Shown: one piece after another, positions 4,471 to 7,152 of the stretch
Numbering within the stretch: the first letter of the stretch is position 1
How the letters are laid out: each line of letters begins with the position of its first letter
Source: Chthonomonadaceae bacterium
GTDB taxonomy: Bacteria; Armatimonadota; Chthonomonadetes; Chthonomonadales; Chthonomonadaceae
Length of the DNA stretch: 7,152 nt
Assembly (NCBI GenBank): GCA_025355115.1
Contig: JANXLO010000529.1
Coordinates: 1-7,152 of the forward strand
Reading direction: 5' to 3'
Translations under genes and position numbers: made by a program
Notes under the pieces: generated by a model
Database searches by the model: none
What the model saw: only the letters and a program-made list of their open reading frames with translations
Told to the model about the DNA's origin: nothing

Positions 4471-6972
4471 ATGCGACTTGCGAAACGAATTTTGGCATTG
4501 GCGGTAGTGGCGTTGGCAGCGGGACTGAGCGCGGCGGCGGTCGCGCCGCTCCTGCGGTCCTCACATATGATGCATCCTAAATCGGGGCTCCCCATCATCG
4601 TTCCCGGCAAGGATGGCGACGTGACGACGCTGTTCAACGGCTGGAAAATCAGCCCCGCAGGACGGCCAATAGGCACGAACGACTTTCTGCTCGGCGGAGC
4701 ATTCAGCCCCGACGGCAAAACGCTTGCCATCGCCAATGCTGGCTATAACTCCCATGCGATTCACCTCATCGATGTCGCCACCGAGAAGGAGATCGCCAGC
4801 CTCGGTGTCCTTCGCACCTGGAACGGCATCGCGTGGGCACCGGACGGGAAGCGAATTTACGCATCCGGCGGCATCCCTCTGCTGAAAAACGACGTGCTGG
4901 TCTTCGACAGGGACGCGGACGGCACCTGGCGCAAGGCAAAAAGCTTCTCCCTGGCGGGCAGCGATGCGAAGAACTCTGCCGTGGCAGGCATCGCGATCTC
5001 GCAGGACGGCAAAAGCCTGTTCGTGCTGAACAATTCCGACGGCAAGCTCTACACGCTCGATGCGACAGATGGCAGGACGCTCTCAGTCCTCGCGGTCGGC
5101 GACCATCCCGTTGCCATCGGGCTAAATGGCGATGGATCACTGCTCGGCATCGCCAATATGGGCGGGTCGGAAATCGTCGCGGTGCGCATTGAAGATCCGA
5201 CGAAGCCTGAAATCGCCGCGCATCTTCCTACTGGGGCTCATCCAAACGACCTCGTCCTGGCCGCGGATGGCCGCCTCTATGTCTCCTGCGGCAACTCCGA
5301 TTCCGTTTCAGTGATCGATGCGACCTCGGGCCAGCTTGTGGAGACTATCCGCACGGGGCTGACTCCAAAATCGCCCTCCGGAAGCACGCCCGTCGCCGTC
5401 GCCGTCTCGCCCGACAGCAAAACGCTCTATGTCGCCAATGCCGACAACAACGACGTCTGCGTTGTGGATGTCTCCGAGATCGGCAAAGCCCGAGTGAAGG
5501 GCTTTATCCCGACTGGGTGGTATCCCACCGCCGTAAAAGTCACGCCAGACGGGAAAAAGATCATCATTGGCAGCGGCAAGGGCATGGGAACAGGCCCCAA
5601 TCAGGTCAGGCTGCCCATCAATCCGGATCATCCCGCGGGATTCGTGCACCATGGTCAGCAACTGCGAGGCCTGCTCTCCTTTGTGGATGTGCCGAGCGAC
5701 GCCCGGCTCGCAGAGTACACGAGACAGGTCATCTCCAATACGCCCTATGCCGACAGGCAGTTGGCTGGCGACGATGCTAAGATTAAAACTGCCATCCCCA
5801 GCCGTCTCGGCGACCCCTCGCCCATCAAGCACATCCTCTACATCATCAAGGAAAACCGCACTTACGATCAGGTTTTCGGCGATGTCCCGAAGGGGAACGG
5901 TGACCCGCAGCTCTGCCTTTTCGGCATGGATGTGACTCCCAACCATCATAGCCTCGCGGACAAGTTCGTTCTGCTCGACAACCTATACTGCAGCGGCGAG
6001 GTGTCGCAGGACGGACACCCCTGGTCGACCTCCGCGCTAGCCACAGATTTCACCCAGCGCGCCTGGGTGCTCGCCTACTCCGGAAAGGGCGCTGTGTCGG
6101 AGACCGGAAGCGTCACCGATCCCAGCGCGGGCTTCATCTGGGACGCCTGCCGGCGCAAAGGGCTTTCGTACCGCAGCTACGGCGAGTATGCAGATCACCC
6201 CTCCCTCGTAGGCCATTCAAGTCTGGAGTTTATCGGCAAAGGCAAGCCCAACATCGCGCCGAAGGGCCGTGATATGGACAAAGCCGACATCTACCTGAAC
6301 GAATTCAAGGAGATGGAGACAAAAGGGACAGTGCCAGCCTTCACAGTCATGAGCCTTGGCGAAGACCATACAAGCGGCACACGTGTCGGCGCGTTCTCCC
6401 CAAAAGCCATGGTCGGCTCGAACGATCTGGCTATAGGCAAGATCGTCGAGGGGATTTCGCACTCCAGGCTTTGGAAAGAGTTCGCGATCTTCATAATCGA
6501 GGACGATGCGCAGAACGGCCCTGACCACGTGGACTCGCACCGCACGATGGGACTGGTTATCAGCCCCTATATCAAGCGCGGCTCCGTGGACAGCACTCTC
6601 TACTCGACAGCCTCGATGCTGCGGACGATGGAGCTGATCCTCGGCCTCCCGCCCCTTACGCAGTACGATGCCGCCGCCGCGCCGATGTCCAGGAGCTTCA
6701 CCAACAAGGCCGACTTTACCCCCTACTCCGTCGTCTCGCCGCGCATCGACCTGAATGTGAGAAACACCGCGCTCGCCTACGGAGCGAAGGAGTCTGGGCG
6801 CATGGACTTCTCCACCTACGACAAAGCCGACGAGCAGGCACTGAACCGTATCCTATGGCACTCCATCAAAGGGCCAAGTGTCCCTATGCCCGCACCCGTC
6901 AGCAGCGCGCACATCGCCCCCAACGGCACCACCATTCGCACAACTAAGACCGGCAAGGATACCGACGACTGA
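4471..6972 (+). CDS. Exported YncE-type beta-propeller fused to alkaline-phosphatase-superfamily phosphoesterase
   Basis: 833 residues. A Sec signal peptide (basic MRLAKR, hydrophobic core, likely cut after AAAVA at residue 25) sends it to the periplasm or outside. Residues about 70-410 form YVTN/YncE-like propeller blades with repeated SPDGKTLAIAN-type units (79-89, 123-131, 177-187, 313-323) each followed by a strand ending in a xxVIDV-like turn. From about 450 the C-terminal domain matches the phosphoesterase family of acid phosphatases and phospholipase C. ENRTYDQVFG (461-470) contains the candidate nucleophile Thr464, and VSQDGHPWS (511-519), GEDHTSG (630-636) and IEDDAQNGPDHVDSHRT (676-692 or so) supply Asp/His metal ligands. 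The fusion is a recurrent architecture, often named bifunctional YncE/alkaline phosphatase protein. The substrate is unknown; phosphomonoesters or diesters are likely. The C-terminal tail after 805 is low in structure and rich in Thr and Lys. The gene has its own promoter in the 112-base gap after the GH9 gene. Confidence 0.92.
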   Translation: MRLAKRILALAVVALAAGLSAAAVAPLLRSSHMMHPKSGLPIIVPGKDGDVTTLFNGWKISPAGRPIGTNDFLLGGAFSPDGKTLAIANAGYNSHAIHLIDVATEKEIASLGVLRTWNGIAWAPDGKRIYASGGIPLLKNDVLVFDRDADGTWRKAKSFSLAGSDAKNSAVAGIAISQDGKSLFVLNNSDGKLYTLDATDGRTLSVLAVGDHPVAIGLNGDGSLLGIANMGGSEIVAVRIEDPTKPEIAAHLPTGAHPNDLVLAADGRLYVSCGNSDSVSVIDATSGQLVETIRTGLTPKSPSGSTPVAVAVSPDSKTLYVANADNNDVCVVDVSEIGKARVKGFIPTGWYPTAVKVTPDGKKIIIGSGKGMGTGPNQVRLPINPDHPAGFVHHGQQLRGLLSFVDVPSDARLAEYTRQVISNTPYADRQLAGDDAKIKTAIPSRLGDPSPIKHILYIIKENRTYDQVFGDVPKGNGDPQLCLFGMDVTPNHHSLADKFVLLDNLYCSGEVSQDGHPWSTSALATDFTQRAWVLAYSGKGAVSETGSVTDPSAGFIWDACRRKGLSYRSYGEYADHPSLVGHSSLEFIGKGKPNIAPKGRDMDKADIYLNEFKEMETKGTVPAFTVMSLGEDHTSGTRVGAFSPKAMVGSNDLAIGKIVEGISHSRLWKEFAIFIIEDDAQNGPDHVDSHRTMGLVISPYIKRGSVDSTLYSTASMLRTMELILGLPPLTQYDAAAAPMSRSFTNKADFTPYSVVSPRIDLNVRNTALAYGAKESGRMDFSTYDKADEQALNRILWHSIKGPSVPMPAPVSSAHIAPNGTTIRTTKTGKDTDD

Positions 6973-6997
6973 AGCTTGCAGCAAACAGAGAAAAGCC

Positions 6998-7039
6998 GCC
7001 GCATCATATGTATCACTATCCTTGCACTTTTCATGCGGC
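6998..7039 (-). terminator. Weak candidate terminator for the convergent minus-strand gene
   Basis: On the minus strand GCCGCAT (7039-7033) can pair with ATGCGGC (7004-6998), followed by GGCTTTTCTCTGTTT. The stem is 7 bp but the loop is 28 bases and the T-run is interrupted, so an intrinsic terminator is possible, not certain. The first arm overlaps the last codons of the minus-strand frame. No good terminator was seen for the plus-strand gene ending at 6972. Confidence 0.25.
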
Positions 7040-7152
7040 AAGCCGCTCGACCATTTCTTGCGGGACACTACCACTCTGAAAACTTTGTCGTAGCCACTCC
7101 AGCAAGTGGCTCTGGTGTTCCTTCTCGATCCGACGACGAACCGTGCCTATGG
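7031..7152 (-). CDS. C-terminal end of an unidentified protein
   Basis: Read on the minus strand from the right edge, one frame is open for 39 codons and ends at TGA (7033-7031). The peptide begins IGTVRRRIEKEHQSHLLEWL and ends PQEMVERLAA. It is charged, amphipathic and helical in character, with ordinary codon use, and looks like the C-terminal helices of a real protein. The family was not recognised. The start lies outside the window, so the gene is partial and convergent with the phosphoesterase gene, leaving 58 bases between stop codons. A chance open frame of this length is possible in GC-rich DNA, hence the moderate confidence. Confidence 0.5.
   Translation of the reverse strand, partial: IGTVRRRIEKEHQSHLLEWLRQSFQSGSVPQEMVERLAA

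Noticed and set aside
5388..5412. GTCGCC microrepeat inside the propeller-phosphoesterase gene
   Set aside because: It is simply the coding sequence of a PVAVAVSPD propeller strand with alternating Val and Ala codons.
7092..7111. Hairpin AGCCACT / AGTGGCT with a 6-base loop
   Set aside because: It lies inside the likely minus-strand coding fragment and neither strand has a T-run after it, so it is not supported as a terminator.

Overview
The window looks like a chromosomal segment of a GC-rich (roughly 60% by eye) Gram-negative-type environmental bacterium. It carries a Tat-exported family 9 cellulase-like enzyme, a tandem pair of Gfo/Idh/MocA oxidoreductases, a YncE-type propeller fused to a phosphoesterase, and the bacterial MEP-pathway gene ispH. 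This mix is common in Armatimonadota, Acidobacteriota and related polysaccharide-degrading soil or thermal bacteria. The phylum is an inference from gene content and could not be tested. No mobile element, CRISPR array, tRNA or rRNA was seen.

Layout. At the left edge the 5' end of ispH (minus strand, 1-178, runs off the window) is driven by a promoter with consensus -35 and -10 hexamers (292-297 and 268-273). A compact cluster of CTTTG/CAAAG repeats (about 237-264) sits where transcription of ispH should start. About 200 bases further right begins a plus-strand series: two paralogous NAD(P)-dependent sugar-type oxidoreductases (470-1492 and 1528-2553, 35 bases apart) and a GH9 glycoside hydrolase (called from 2583, ends 4358). 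The tight spacing suggests one transcription unit. After a 112-base gap with its own promoter comes an 833-residue exported propeller-phosphoesterase (4471-6972). The right edge holds what looks like the C-terminal 39 codons of a convergent minus-strand gene (7031-7152), found by translating the reverse complement up to the edge.

How the genes may work together. The Tat-exported GH9 enzyme would cleave beta-1,4-glucans outside the cytoplasm, and the two cytoplasmic oxidoreductases could act on the released or related sugars; this link rests only on operon-like spacing. The phosphoesterase appears to be controlled separately. Its promoter has an extended -10 but no -35. In place of the -35 are two perfect TTAACA repeats with an 11-base period, resembling a PhoP/SphR-type Pho box, which would fit phosphate-starvation control of a secreted phosphatase. 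The two most useful leads are this candidate Pho box and the operator-like cluster over the ispH start site.
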